A program made the position numbers and the translations under genes. Below are positions 41,720 to 51,171 of a stretch of 64,000 nt of DNA, piece after piece (the first letter of the stretch is position 1; each line of letters opens with the position of its first letter). The notes below the pieces were generated by a model, which saw nothing but the letters and a program-made list of their open reading frames with translations, searched no databases and was not told the origin of the DNA. Source of the stretch: Streptomyces sp. SKN60 (GTDB lineage Bacteria > Actinomycetota > Actinomycetes > Streptomycetales > Streptomycetaceae); NCBI RefSeq assembly GCF_026236535.1, contig NZ_JAHTMW010000016.1, positions 110,384 to 174,383 on the forward strand, read 5' to 3'.

Positions 41720-41995
41720 ATGTCTGCCGCTGCCCGGGTCGGGGATCCGACCGTCCACGGCGGGACCGTCGTCGGCCCCGGTGTCACCACCGTGCTCATC
41801 GGCGGGATGCCGGCCGCGGTCCTGGGCGACATGCATGCCTGCCCGATCCCTCCGCCGTCCCACGTGCCCTCCGCGCCCTTCGTCGCCGGTTCGGCGACCG
41901 TGCTGATCGGCGGCCGACCCGCCCTCCGCATGGCGGACCCCTGCGGCTGCGGCGCGAGCGTCGCGGTCGGCTGCCCGACGGTGGTGCTCGGATGA
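41720..41995 (+). CDS. PAAR-repeat spike tip protein
   Basis: The 91-aa PAAR protein shows AARVGDPTVHGGTVVGPGVT, TVLIGGMPAAVLGDMHACPI, ATVLIGGRPALRMADPCGCG and SVAVGCPTVVLG. The His/Cys pattern (H13-type HGG, DMHAC, CGC, GC) fits the zinc site of PAAR cones. It sharpens the VgrG trimer. GAGGAGGGATC precedes the ATG. Its size is that of a plain PAAR domain with no effector extension. The stop overlaps the gp25 start. Confidence 0.93.
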   Translation: MSAAARVGDPTVHGGTVVGPGVTTVLIGGMPAAVLGDMHACPIPPPSHVPSAPFVAGSATVLIGGRPALRMADPCGCGASVAVGCPTVVLG

Positions 41996-42405
41996 CCTGG
42001 TCCACCGAACCCCAGCTGGGCCGCGGCTGGGCCTTCCCGCCCCGCTGGGAGGAAACCGAGGGCGAAGCCCGGGTCGCGCCGAGCGAAGGCGCGGACCGGG
42101 TCAAGGAGGCGCTCCGGCTGCTGCTGCGCACCGAGCTCGGCAGCCGCGTCATGCGTCCCACCTTCGGTGTGGGCGTGGAGCGGTACGTCTTCGAGCCGCG
42201 CACCGGCGATGTCTGCCACCGGCTGGCGTCCGCGGTGGAGCGGGCGCTGATGCTCTGGGAGCCGCGCGTGATCGTCGAGGAGACGCAGGCCGTGCCGTCC
42301 GCCGAGGCCGATGACCGGATCGACGTACGGATCGTCTACCGCACCGACCGGCACAGCCGGCCGGACAACCTCGTGCTGCCGTTCTGGGTCGGGAGTCCGG
42401 CATGA
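41992..42405 (+). CDS. Baseplate wedge protein gp25/GPW family (Pvc9)
   Basis: This 137-aa gp25-like protein shows VKEALRLLLRTELGSRVMRP followed by TFGVGVERYVFEP (the LLTxxGERxMRPxFG signature), then AVERALMLWEPRVIVEETQA and IDVRIVYRTDRHSRPDNLVL. The EPR triad that nucleates the sheath in gp25 proteins is present. The start is the ATGA overlap with the PAAR stop; a much longer open frame upstream is a shadow of VgrG. It joins sheath to baseplate. Confidence 0.93.
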   Translation: MTWSTEPQLGRGWAFPPRWEETEGEARVAPSEGADRVKEALRLLLRTELGSRVMRPTFGVGVERYVFEPRTGDVCHRLASAVERALMLWEPRVIVEETQAVPSAEADDRIDVRIVYRTDRHSRPDNLVLPFWVGSPA

Positions 42406-45110
42406 CCGCCACCACGGGCGCCGGGCGGGACGACGCGACGGCGGGACCGCGCGCCGAGCTCGCGGCCGTCGCCGCGCTCACGCCCTTCGCGGGCGAACGG
42501 AGCTGGCGGGACGTGCTGTTCGCGGCGGACGGCGGCTTCTCCCGGCCCGACGACCCCGACCGCAAGCTGCTCGCCGCGCTGCTGGCGGAGTACCCCGTGC
42601 TCGACCGGCACGCCGCCACCCTGCCCGAACGCGCGCACCTCGACTGGCTGGAGCGGATCCTCGGGATTCCCCGGTTGCCGGTGCTGCCCGACCGGGTGGT
42701 CGCCCGGGCCACCGTCGACCCCCGGTCGGCGCCCGCCGTGGTCGAGCGCGGCACGCTGCTGCGCGGCGGGAAGGACGCCACCGGGGCGGAGCGGCGGTAC
42801 GCCACTGAGGAGGCCCTCACCGCGCACGGCGCGGCCCTGGTCGGGGTCCGCACGCTGGTTCCCGGCGGTCCGTCACCGGCCCTGCCGGGACTGGCCGGAG
42901 CGGCGCCGGAGTTCCCCCTCGACCCGCACGCGGGCTCCGCGGCACCGCACCGGCTGCGGGTGCACAGTCCGTTGCTCGCCTTCGAGGGCGGCTCGATGAC
43001 GGTGGAGCTCGGCTTCGCCGGTGCCGCCGGCGCGGCCGGGCTCGCCCCGGCCTTGTGGCATTTCCCGCGCCCCGACGGCACTGAGGGGGCGGTCACCGGA
43101 GCCGTCTCCGCGGCCACGGTGACCGTCGTGCTGACCGGGGGGTGCACCGTGGCGCCGGGCCGGGTTCCGTGGATCGAGGCCCGGATCCCGGACACGGCGG
43201 AGCTCCCCGTCGACCTGGTCTTCGAGCGCGTCGAGGTGAAGGTGGTCGGCCGGGCGGTGCTGCCTCAGGCCGGCTTCTTCAACGACGGCGCGCTGGACGT
43301 GACCAAGGAGTTCCAGCCGTTCGGCGCGGTCGCCAAGCGCGGCGACGCCCTCTATCTGCGTTCGGACGAGGCGTTCGGCAAACCGCTCGCGGCGCTCGAG
43401 GTCACCGTCGAGGTGCTGCAGGAGGAGGGCACCGTGCTCAGCTCGGCGTTCGGTGGCAGCGGGGTCCCCGCCTATCTCAGCGAGGCCGTGACGCGCGAGA
43501 TCGAGGAGTTCTCCCGTACCAGCTCGGTCGAGGACTCCGACCAGATCTGGCTGACCCTGAGGAACATCCGGCGCTTCCTCGCGCCGCGCTCCGGTCCGAG
43601 CGTGCACTGGCAGCGGCACGAGGCCGACGGCTGGGTCACGATCGCCACGGTGGAGAACACCTTCAGCGGCTTCGGCCGTACCGACCTCGGCGGGGTGAGC
43701 TCCTCGCCGAGCGCGGCGGGCGGGAAGCAGGGGCATTTCGTCCGGGCCTTCCTCGCCGAGGGCGACTTCGGCTGGACGCACTACCAGGAGGCGGTCGCCG
43801 ACTTCGCGACCAAGGCCGTGGCCGGGAGCAAACCCACCATGCCGGTGCCGCCCGTGCCGCCGGTCTGCTCACGGATCGCGCTGCGCTACACCACCGTCGC
43901 GGTGCCCGCCGAACGCGTCGAGGTCCTCAACGGCTGGGCGAGGCGGGTCAAGCTCGCGGACGACGTGCCGTTCCGGCCCTTCACCCGGTCGGTGTCCGAC
44001 CGGGGTGACACCGGCATGGTCGCGATCGGTCTGGGCCTCCCGGCGAACGCCGCCGGATCGACCGTCTCGCTGTACCTCGACGTCGACTCCGCGGCGCCCT
44101 GCGACAGTACGGAGGACCCCGACGCCCGGTGGGAGTGGTGGGCGGGCGGCCGGTGGCGCCCGCTCGCCGTCACCGACGGGTCCTCGCTGCTGCGGGAATC
44201 CGGCCTGCTCCGGTTCCTCGCGCCGTCCGGCTGGCCGGACGGCTGCCCGGACGCCGACGCCGACACCGGGCGCTGGATCCGGCTGGTGACCGGGAGCCCG
44301 CAACGGATCGGCGGGCTGCAGGCCGTGGTGCCGGACGCGGTGACCGCCGCGTACGTCAGCACCACCGCCACGCCCGAGCTGGACCCGAGCTCCCGTGCGG
44401 CGCTGCCCCCGGGCACCATCCGGGGGACGGTCGCCAAGGTCGCCGGGGTGAAGAAGGTGACCAACCTCGCCGGCGTCGCGGGCCGGGAGCCGGAGAGCGA
44501 CACCGCGTACCGCCGCCGGGCCTCGGGGCTCACCCGGCACCGTGGCCGGGCCCTGACCGCCTGGGACTACGAGGAGCTGGTCTCCGTCGCCTTCCCCGAG
44601 GTGGCGGCCGTGCGCTGTCTGCCGCACACCGCCGCCGACGGCACCCGCCGGCCGGGCTCTGTGGGACTCGTCGTCCTCCCGGACCAGCCCGCGCGTCCGG
44701 CCCCGCGCCCGTCGGTCAGCCTCTCCGGACGGATCGCCGAGGCCCTGGCGCCCCGGCTGCCGGTGCACGCCTCGCCCGCCGTGATGTGCCCGCTCTACGT
44801 GGCCGCGACGGTCGACGCCGTCATCACGCTGCGGCCCGGCTTCGCCGCGCTGACCGGGCTCCGCGAGATCACGGCCGCCCTGGAGACCTGGCTGCACCCG
44901 CTGAACAGCGCGCCGGTGCGGTGGGGCGTCGGCCTCTACCGTTCCTCGCTCGTGGCCTTCCTGGACCGTCTCCCGTGGGTCGGCACGCTCGACTCGCTGG
45001 TCCTGAGCGGTCCGGACGGAGCGCCCGTCCAGTCCCTGCCGGTGGATGCCTGCCGGGGCCTGTACTGCTCGTCCGCCCTGCACACCCTCGACGTCCGGGA
45101 GCACCTGTGA
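42402..45110 (+). CDS. Baseplate J/gp6-like wedge protein (Pvc11)
   Basis: The 902-aa large wedge protein shows FSRPDDPDRKLLAALLAEYP, ERAHLDWLERILGIPRLPVL, RATVDPRSAPAVVERGTLLR (the VxVPxGTxL-type strand of baseplate J) and, in the C-terminal half, the core GVAGREPESDTAYRRRASGL, TRHRGRALTAWDYEELVSVA, FPEVAAVRCLPHTAADGTRR and a final NSAPVRWGVGLYRSSLVAFL domain. With the gp25 protein and the next gene it forms the hexagonal baseplate. It overlaps both neighbours by 4 bp. Confidence 0.9.
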   Translation: MTATTGAGRDDATAGPRAELAAVAALTPFAGERSWRDVLFAADGGFSRPDDPDRKLLAALLAEYPVLDRHAATLPERAHLDWLERILGIPRLPVLPDRVVARATVDPRSAPAVVERGTLLRGGKDATGAERRYATEEALTAHGAALVGVRTLVPGGPSPALPGLAGAAPEFPLDPHAGSAAPHRLRVHSPLLAFEGGSMTVELGFAGAAGAAGLAPALWHFPRPDGTEGAVTGAVSAATVTVVLTGGCTVAPGRVPWIEARIPDTAELPVDLVFERVEVKVVGRAVLPQAGFFNDGALDVTKEFQPFGAVAKRGDALYLRSDEAFGKPLAALEVTVEVLQEEGTVLSSAFGGSGVPAYLSEAVTREIEEFSRTSSVEDSDQIWLTLRNIRRFLAPRSGPSVHWQRHEADGWVTIATVENTFSGFGRTDLGGVSSSPSAAGGKQGHFVRAFLAEGDFGWTHYQEAVADFATKAVAGSKPTMPVPPVPPVCSRIALRYTTVAVPAERVEVLNGWARRVKLADDVPFRPFTRSVSDRGDTGMVAIGLGLPANAAGSTVSLYLDVDSAAPCDSTEDPDARWEWWAGGRWRPLAVTDGSSLLRESGLLRFLAPSGWPDGCPDADADTGRWIRLVTGSPQRIGGLQAVVPDAVTAAYVSTTATPELDPSSRAALPPGTIRGTVAKVAGVKKVTNLAGVAGREPESDTAYRRRASGLTRHRGRALTAWDYEELVSVAFPEVAAVRCLPHTAADGTRRPGSVGLVVLPDQPARPAPRPSVSLSGRIAEALAPRLPVHASPAVMCPLYVAATVDAVITLRPGFAALTGLREITAALETWLHPLNSAPVRWGVGLYRSSLVAFLDRLPWVGTLDSLVLSGPDGAPVQSLPVDACRGLYCSSALHTLDVREHL

Positions 45111-46930
45111 GCGAGGAAGCGGCCCGTTCCGGGCAGCCGACCGTCGATCCGCTGACGGTGCGTCCGATCCGGCTGCCGCGCCCGGTGGCGCCGGACGCGG
45201 ACTGGGCGACGCTGCGCGACCGGATCCTCGCCGCCTGCGGTGCGCCCGCCCCGGGCTGGAGCGACCAGAGCGCCGTCGACCCCGGCACCACGCTGGCCGA
45301 GGCCGCGGCGTTCGCGCTGGCCGATCTGCACCACCGCACGGCGCACCGGCTGCCCGTGTGGCCGGTGGAGGTGCCCGCCTGGCTGCCCGAGGAGGAACGC
45401 CACTGGTACGCCACGCTGCCCCCGGGTGCGTCGGGCGCCCTCGCCGACCGGCTGCGCGCGCCCGCGCCGGAGGACGCCGGTACAGGCAGCACCGCCGCGG
45501 TCCTCGAACGCGAGGTCCGGCGGTGCGGCTCGCCCGACCAAGCCGCCGCGCTGTTCGTACGGGCCCCCTGGGCCGGGGTGTTCGACGCGGCGCAGGTGCC
45601 CGTCGTGATCGCGCTGCTGCGGGCCCGGCTGGTCCGTGCGACGGCCCACGAGTTCACCGGCCCGGTCGCGGACGCGGTCGAGGAGCAGCGGGGCACGGGC
45701 GGCACCGTGGCCGAGCGGGACGCGCGCGCGGCGGCGGCGCTGGAGCGGGTGCTCCCGCTGTGGCCGGGGGAAGTCGCGGCGCTGGTGCGCCGGGAGCGCC
45801 GTCGGCGTGGTGTCGCGACCGTCCTCGACCGGCTCTCCGAGGTGGCCGCCGCCACGCCCGGGACGGCGGCCGCCGTCCGCGCGCGGCTCTCGGCAGCACC
45901 GTACGAACTCACGCCGGGCGAGGTCGACGCGGCGATGGCGGCCGTCCGGACACCGCCGGGCACGACACCCGAGGACTTGGAGCGCACCGACGGGGAGAGC
46001 CGGCTGTGGCCTCCGCACCCGGTGCAGGCCCTGACCTGCGAACCGGTCACCGCCGACGACTACGCCCGCCGCGCCCGCGCCCACGACGAGGTGGGCCGGG
46101 CGTGGGCGGTGCCCGGGAGGCTGCCGGGCATCGGCTGGGACGGCCGGAAGACCGTGGAGGCGGAGGACCGGGCCGGCACGCTGACCCTTGTCGTCGAACG
46201 GGCCGCCGGCACCGGGTCCGTGGAGAGGTTCCTGCGCGAGGTGCTTGCCACCGCGATCGGCTCCGAGGTGGTCCAGCCGCACCCAACCTGGCGCGACGAC
46301 CTGGACGCGCTCGACCCGCGCCGGGTGATCGGCGACGAGGTGGGCGCCGCGCTGCTGCGCGAGGTCCCCGTCGCCGTGCGGGGATGGCTGGTCGCCGACG
46401 TGGGCGCCGACTGCGCGGAGCTCGTACGGCGTGCCGAGGCACGGCTCACGGCGCTGTTCACACGGGGCCCGGAGTCACGGCGCCCGGAATCACGGGGCAC
46501 GGCCGGTCCGCGGGAGCGCACGCCCGGTGCGGCGGGCGCGGTGGAGGTCGAGGGACCGTGGCCGCGCGAGGACCAGCCGCAGGACGGGTGGACGCCGGGT
46601 GACCCGATCCGGTTCTCCGACGTGGTCGAGGCGCTGGCCGACGATGCCGAGGTGCTGGGTGTGGAGGACCTCGCGATCGGGGTGGACGGCGCACCGCCCG
46701 TCGCCTTCTCGGCCGGCGCGGTGCTGGCGCCCGCCTCGACGGTGCCGGTGCCGGTGCCGGTGCCGGTGCCGGTGCCGGTGCCCACCGAACCGGCCGGGCC
46801 GGAGACCGCCGGCGAGGAACCGTCGCGCGCCGGCTGGGTTCCGGTCCCCGCCGACGCGGTGCCCGGGCGGACCGACGTGTCGTACCTTCGGGTGCACCTG
46901 GTGCCGACCGCGGGGTGCGGCCATGGGTAG
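45107..46930 (+). CDS. Second baseplate wedge protein (Pvc12-like) with (Val-Pro)7 tract
   Basis: The 607-aa protein starts at a GTG overlapping the gp6-like gene. It opens with PVAPDADWATLRDRILAACG and WSDQSAVDPGTTLAEAAAFA, followed by LADLHHRTAHRLPVWP, which is the DPGxTLxExxAxxLADLxxR pattern of Pvc12/Afp12-type proteins. The rest is Ala/Arg-rich helix, then a baseplate-like RTVEAEDRAGTLTLVV segment. Near residue 545 a perfect hexanucleotide repeat encodes (VP)7, followed by the last strand domain. The 3' end overlaps the next gene by 8 bp. Confidence 0.8.
   Translation: MSEEAARSGQPTVDPLTVRPIRLPRPVAPDADWATLRDRILAACGAPAPGWSDQSAVDPGTTLAEAAAFALADLHHRTAHRLPVWPVEVPAWLPEEERHWYATLPPGASGALADRLRAPAPEDAGTGSTAAVLEREVRRCGSPDQAAALFVRAPWAGVFDAAQVPVVIALLRARLVRATAHEFTGPVADAVEEQRGTGGTVAERDARAAAALERVLPLWPGEVAALVRRERRRRGVATVLDRLSEVAAATPGTAAAVRARLSAAPYELTPGEVDAAMAAVRTPPGTTPEDLERTDGESRLWPPHPVQALTCEPVTADDYARRARAHDEVGRAWAVPGRLPGIGWDGRKTVEAEDRAGTLTLVVERAAGTGSVERFLREVLATAIGSEVVQPHPTWRDDLDALDPRRVIGDEVGAALLREVPVAVRGWLVADVGADCAELVRRAEARLTALFTRGPESRRPESRGTAGPRERTPGAAGAVEVEGPWPREDQPQDGWTPGDPIRFSDVVEALADDAEVLGVEDLAIGVDGAPPVAFSAGAVLAPASTVPVPVPVPVPVPVPTEPAGPETAGEEPSRAGWVPVPADAVPGRTDVSYLRVHLVPTAGCGHG
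46741..46782 (+). repeat. Coding hexanucleotide repeat (GGTGCC)7
   Basis: Seven perfect GGTGCC units encode alternating Val-Pro in the baseplate protein. The unit is a multiple of three, so copy changes lengthen or shorten a rigid poly-Val-Pro linker without breaking the frame. Confidence 0.95.
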
Positions 46931-47768
46931 CGCCGACTACACGCGGATCGCCTCGCTGCTGCCGCCGGTCTACCAGGAGGACGCCCTGTCCTTCGCGCAA
47001 CTGGACGCCTTCCTCGGCCTGGTGGACGAACTCAACCACGCGTACCTCGAACGGCTGGAGGACCTGGGTCTCGTCCTGGGCCCGGACGCGGCGCTGCGCT
47101 GGCCTGCGGGCCTGCCGCTCGACGCGGGCGGCGACGCGCTGATCGACGCGTATCTCGCGGTCTACGACGAGATCGCCCGGCGGGCGGCCTTCACGTTCCC
47201 GGACAGCTGGAGGCGGGACGAGAAGGGGGTGGTGCTGCGGCGTCGGTTCCTGGCCCGGTCGGGGCGGATCTGGCGCCGTCGCGGCACTCCCCGCGGCTTC
47301 CTCGACTGGTTCTGCCTGGCCTTCGGGATCGCCCCCGTGAACCGGCCCTACCTCCTGGAGCACTTCAAGGTGCCCGGGCCGCGGATCGCCGAACCCGAGC
47401 TCACCGGCACCCTGTTCGTGCCGGCCGCCCACCCGTTCACCGAGCACCGTCGGCGGGTCGAGGCGGTCGGCTTCGTGGACCGGTACGCCCCGGCGCACGT
47501 GGCTCTGCGGGTCTGCTGGACCGAGTGCGGATGGGCCCCGCCGCAGCCGCCGGACCCTCCGGAGCCGGGACCGGACGGTGACCTCACCCCGGGGCAACGG
47601 GCCGCGTTCGACGCCGAGGTCGACCAGTACCGCAGGGACCTGCGCGCCCTGCTGTGCTCGACCACCTCCTACGTCGGGCACGGAGACGCCCTCCGGCTCC
47701 GGGAGTTCGCCGGCAGGCCACGCATCATCGACCGTCTCGACGTCGGGCACCTGCCCGGCGAGGAATGA
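46923..47768 (+). CDS. Phage tail protein I-like baseplate/fibre-attachment protein
   Basis: The 281-aa protein starts at the ATG at 46923, inside the end of the previous gene. Its N-terminus YTRIASLLPPVYQEDALSFA and LVDELNHAYLERLEDLG, followed by RRFLARSGRIWRRRGTPRGF with LDWFCLAFGIAP, match the P2 gpI/tail protein I domain, which connects baseplate to tail fibres. The C-terminal part (FKVPGPRIAEPELTGTLFVP, YAPAHVALRVCWTECGWAPP) matches the family tail region. The stop overlaps the following gene by 4 bp. Confidence 0.8.
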   Translation: MGSADYTRIASLLPPVYQEDALSFAQLDAFLGLVDELNHAYLERLEDLGLVLGPDAALRWPAGLPLDAGGDALIDAYLAVYDEIARRAAFTFPDSWRRDEKGVVLRRRFLARSGRIWRRRGTPRGFLDWFCLAFGIAPVNRPYLLEHFKVPGPRIAEPELTGTLFVPAAHPFTEHRRRVEAVGFVDRYAPAHVALRVCWTECGWAPPQPPDPPEPGPDGDLTPGQRAAFDAEVDQYRRDLRALLCSTTSYVGHGDALRLREFAGRPRIIDRLDVGHLPGEE

Positions 47769-49825
47769 CCGAGGAGCCTCACGTGGAGACCAGCTACCCC
47801 GTGTTCGAGGGCGGACAGACCCTCAGGGCGGACGACCTCAACCGGCTCGGCTCCTACCACCGCGACCGGGAGCGGCTGCTCGGCCTGCTCGCCGGCTTCG
47901 GGATCAACACGGGGCTCACCGGCGCGGTCGAGGGGAGCGTCGCGCTCGTCCAGCCGGGGCTGTGCGTCGACCAGGCGGGCGAGGCGCATCTGGTGGACGC
48001 CGTCATCCCGGTCCCGCTGCCGCCCACCGCCGGCCCGGAGACCTTCCCGTTCGTGGACCCCGCGCAGGGCGGTTTCAGCGTGGTCCTCGAGGGCACCGAC
48101 GAGCCGGGACAGGAAACGGACTGCGACGACCCGGACTGCGCCGGTCACGCCGTGCCGCACACCCGGAGCGCGAAGCTGCGTGTCGTCGCGGGCCGGGTCA
48201 CCGGGCCCCGGTTCGACTTCGGTCAGGAGCCGTTGCTCGCGGCGAACCCGCTGACACGGGACGCGACTCCCACGGCGTACGCGACGTTGCGCGAGGCGAT
48301 CGCCGACCGGCTGACGAACTCCCCCGGCGACGTGCTGATCTCCCCGGCCGCGATCACCGCGCTGCGCGCCACCTCGCTGGAGTCGGGCGACCTGCCCGGT
48401 GTCAAGGCGTACAAGGCCGGTTTCCTCGACCACGTCCTGTTCGCGGCCCTGGACCTGCTGCGCATCTCGCGGCTCCTCGCGACGCCGACCGAGCGCACCG
48501 GCGTGACCCGGCCCGGTGTCGTCCTCGGGTGGCTGCACCTCGTGGGCACGCAGTGGGTGTGGGACTGCGAGTTCCGGCACGCCTGGGAGCCGCCCACCGG
48601 TCTCGTGCGCTCCCTGCTGGGCGGCGGGTGCGGCGACCCGGCGAAGCGGTACCGGGACGCGATCGAGGCCCTGATCGCCACCTACGCGCCGCCCAACCCG
48701 CCGCCGTCGACGGGCGGTGGCGGCACCGGACCGATCGTCGTCGTGCCGGACGACTTCGACTTCTACCCGGACGGGAAAGGCACCATCTACGTCCCGCCGA
48801 AGGTCTTCCCCGAGGTCTGGCCCCCCGAGATCCTCATCAGGCCGATCGACCCGCTGTGGGATCCACCGGACTACCCCGAGCGCTTCGAGGAGATCGTCAA
48901 GGAGGTCTACCGGCAGGAGACGTTCACCTTCTTCGGCACCGGCGTGATCGACCAGACCGCGACGCTCGGCCGCCCCGCCGAGACCGTCCGGCCCATCCTC
49001 GCGGAACGGCTCACCGAACTGTCCGGCTCGGCCAACGTGGTGACCGTGACGCAGTCGGAGGCGGAGGACCTCGCCGGGTTCGAGCCCGCCGGCAACCTCA
49101 ACGTCGCCGACACCGCGGTCCTTGTCACCAACAGCCAGGGCACCGTGGTGGCGACCGGACGGATCCCGGCGGCCCACAGCGCCCGCGAGATCGGCACCAG
49201 GCTCCCGGAGGCGACGGCGAAGGCCGAGCAGGCGATCGCCCTGTCCACCGGGCATCAGGAGTCGATCGGGGCGCTCACCGCGACGGTGACGGAGTTCTCC
49301 GGGCAGATCGAGGACTTCACCGCCTTCACCGTGACCGCGACCGAGAAGTTCGCCACGCTGACCGACGGGCTCGCCCACCTGGGCGAGGCCCAGGAGAAGA
49401 TCACCCCGCTGGTGGACACGCTGCACAGTCGCCTGGGCGAGGTCGAGGGGCTGACGAAGAACCTCCAGGGAGCAGTCACGACGCTCACCTCGGTGGCCGG
49501 GAGGGCCGGTGGTGCGGCGGCCGGGGGGCGCCTCGGCGCCGAGAGCGGGCGCAGTCTGGTCGGCTTCGCCGGCCTCGTCACCGAAGGGTTGAAGCAGCTG
49601 GTCACCCCCGACAACGAACAGACCCTCGGCCGTTACGTCGCAAGCGCCACGAAGGCGGCCGCCGCGCTCGACGTGGTGACGGCCACGGGCGGCGAGGCGG
49701 AGATCGGCACGGCGACCGTCGCCCTGCTCGGCACGATGCGGTCCGCGATCAAGGCCGCCGGGATCGCGCCGGAACAGGCGCGTGCCATCGACGCCCAGTT
49801 CCAGGTGGTCAAGGGGCTGCTGTGA
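47765..49825 (+). CDS. Large injection-system protein of unknown function, possible fibre
   Basis: The 686-aa protein starts at an ATGA overlap (a GTG at 47783 is an alternative). The N-terminal FEGGQTLRADDLNRLGSYHR and GLLAGFGINTGLTGAVEGSV is a globular domain seen next to baseplate genes in related clusters. A middle section is rich in aromatic residues and Pro (PPKVFPEVWPPEILIRPIDP, LWDPPDYPERFEEIVKEVYR). The C-terminal third (about 450-680) is a Thr/Ala/Glu-rich helical segment with heptad-like spacing (ALTATVTEFSGQIEDFTAFT), suggesting a coiled-coil stalk. Position after the tail-I gene suggests a fibre or baseplate arm (inference). No known receptor-binding domain is seen. Confidence 0.6.
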   Translation: MTEEPHVETSYPVFEGGQTLRADDLNRLGSYHRDRERLLGLLAGFGINTGLTGAVEGSVALVQPGLCVDQAGEAHLVDAVIPVPLPPTAGPETFPFVDPAQGGFSVVLEGTDEPGQETDCDDPDCAGHAVPHTRSAKLRVVAGRVTGPRFDFGQEPLLAANPLTRDATPTAYATLREAIADRLTNSPGDVLISPAAITALRATSLESGDLPGVKAYKAGFLDHVLFAALDLLRISRLLATPTERTGVTRPGVVLGWLHLVGTQWVWDCEFRHAWEPPTGLVRSLLGGGCGDPAKRYRDAIEALIATYAPPNPPPSTGGGGTGPIVVVPDDFDFYPDGKGTIYVPPKVFPEVWPPEILIRPIDPLWDPPDYPERFEEIVKEVYRQETFTFFGTGVIDQTATLGRPAETVRPILAERLTELSGSANVVTVTQSEAEDLAGFEPAGNLNVADTAVLVTNSQGTVVATGRIPAAHSAREIGTRLPEATAKAEQAIALSTGHQESIGALTATVTEFSGQIEDFTAFTVTATEKFATLTDGLAHLGEAQEKITPLVDTLHSRLGEVEGLTKNLQGAVTTLTSVAGRAGGAAAGGRLGAESGRSLVGFAGLVTEGLKQLVTPDNEQTLGRYVASATKAAAALDVVTATGGEAEIGTATVALLGTMRSAIKAAGIAPEQARAIDAQFQVVKGLL

Positions 49826-51171
49826 TGACCGACATCGTCGTCGACCGGCTCAGCATCCGCGGACCGGCGGGACGCCGCCTCGCGGCCATCGCCGCGCGGT
49901 CCCTACCGGCCGCCCTGGAGGAGGCCCTCGGCGATCTGGAGGACGTCGAGCTCGGCCGGCTGCACGTACGGATCGAGCTCGATGTGACGGGCTACGACGA
50001 CCGGACCGTGGCCGTGCTCTGGGCGGACGCGGTGCGCCGCAGCGCCATCGCGGCCGGAGCCGCGATCGCCGTACGCCGGAAGCCCGGGCGGGAGCCGGAC
50101 GGGGACGGGCGGTCCGGCGCCGCCGACGGATCCGGCGAGCCTCCGGTACGCCCGGAGACGGCCCGGGCGCCCGGCGGAGAGGGCGCCGCCGCGCCCGACG
50201 ACGGTGCGGTCGAGGAGGCGGTCACCGCCGCTCTGTCCTGGCTCGGCGCGGGAGCACCGCCGTCCGCGGTCCCCGTCGCCGTGCTGCGGGCCGCCGAACC
50301 CGGCGTGGCACGGGCGGTCCTGGAGCGACTGGGCCCGGCGGCGGGCGGCTCGCTCGTCGCACGCTTCGAAGACCTGCGGCGCCCCGGCACGCCGGCGCCT
50401 GCTCTCCCGTCGACGTCGGCCGGCGGCCCCGATGCCGAGGCGTCCGCCGGTGCCCCGGCCCCGTCCCCGCGCGCGGACGACCGGGCGGCGGGGCGGCCGT
50501 CGCACACCGCCTCCGCCCCGCCGGGCCCGGATGCCACCGCGCCGGACCTGTCCATGTCCCTGGCGCTGTCGGCGGAGCCGTTGCGGGCGCTCGCGGCCGT
50601 CGCGGCGCCGGGCGCCACGGTCGGCCTGCGCCACGTGACCCGGGTGGCGGGCCTGTTGCTGCTCTACCCGTGGCTGCGCGACCTGTGCCGGGAGTGGGTC
50701 ACCGGCGCCGGGGGCAGCCACGCGGAGGGCCACGCCGTGGAGGGCGGCGACGCGGAGGGCAGCGACCCTGTCGTCGTCGACCTGCGCCGGCGGGCGCTCG
50801 CCCGGCTCGCCGACCCGGCCGACCCGGCCCTGGTGGACGATCCGCTGGTGCTTCTGCTCGCCGGGGCACCGCTGGCCGGTGAGCCGCGGCCGCTCGACGC
50901 GGACCAGGGGCCGGACGCCGCGACGGAGGCAGCCGCGGATCGGGTGCTGCGCGGTTTCGCGGCGCTGCTGCCCGGGTTCGGGGGCTCGAGCCCGGAGTTC
51001 GTACGGTCCGCCTGGCTGCGCCGCGACGGGCTGATCGAGGCCGAGGGGCCAGTGGTCCGGATCGCCGCGCGGGCCCTGCCGCTCGACCTCCTGCTGCCCT
51101 CCCTGCCCTACCCATTGGGCCTGGTGCGGCTGCCCTGGACGCCGCCGATGGCCCTGGCGTGGCAGCGGTGA
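49825..51171 (+). CDS. Contractile injection system tape measure protein (Pvc14/CIS_TMP)
   Basis: This 448-aa protein, beginning at TGATG, has the CIS_TMP layout. The N-terminal segment is IVVDRLSIRGPAGRRLAAIA with ALEEALGDLEDVELGRLHVR. A low-complexity Ala/Pro/Asp linker (about 85-250) follows. The C-terminal helical domain has AVAAPGATVGLRHVTRVAGL with LLLYPWLRDLC, FAALLPGFGGSSPEF, and ends LPYPLGLVRLPWTPPMALAW, the Leu-Pro-x-P-L...L-P-W pattern found at the end of tape measures. The family sets tube length. Its linker is shorter than in long phage tails, which would predict a fairly short particle (inference). It overlaps the ATPase gene by 4 bp. Confidence 0.85.
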   Translation: MTDIVVDRLSIRGPAGRRLAAIAARSLPAALEEALGDLEDVELGRLHVRIELDVTGYDDRTVAVLWADAVRRSAIAAGAAIAVRRKPGREPDGDGRSGAADGSGEPPVRPETARAPGGEGAAAPDDGAVEEAVTAALSWLGAGAPPSAVPVAVLRAAEPGVARAVLERLGPAAGGSLVARFEDLRRPGTPAPALPSTSAGGPDAEASAGAPAPSPRADDRAAGRPSHTASAPPGPDATAPDLSMSLALSAEPLRALAAVAAPGATVGLRHVTRVAGLLLLYPWLRDLCREWVTGAGGSHAEGHAVEGGDAEGSDPVVVDLRRRALARLADPADPALVDDPLVLLLAGAPLAGEPRPLDADQGPDAATEAAADRVLRGFAALLPGFGGSSPEFVRSAWLRRDGLIEAEGPVVRIAARALPLDLLLPSLPYPLGLVRLPWTPPMALAWQR

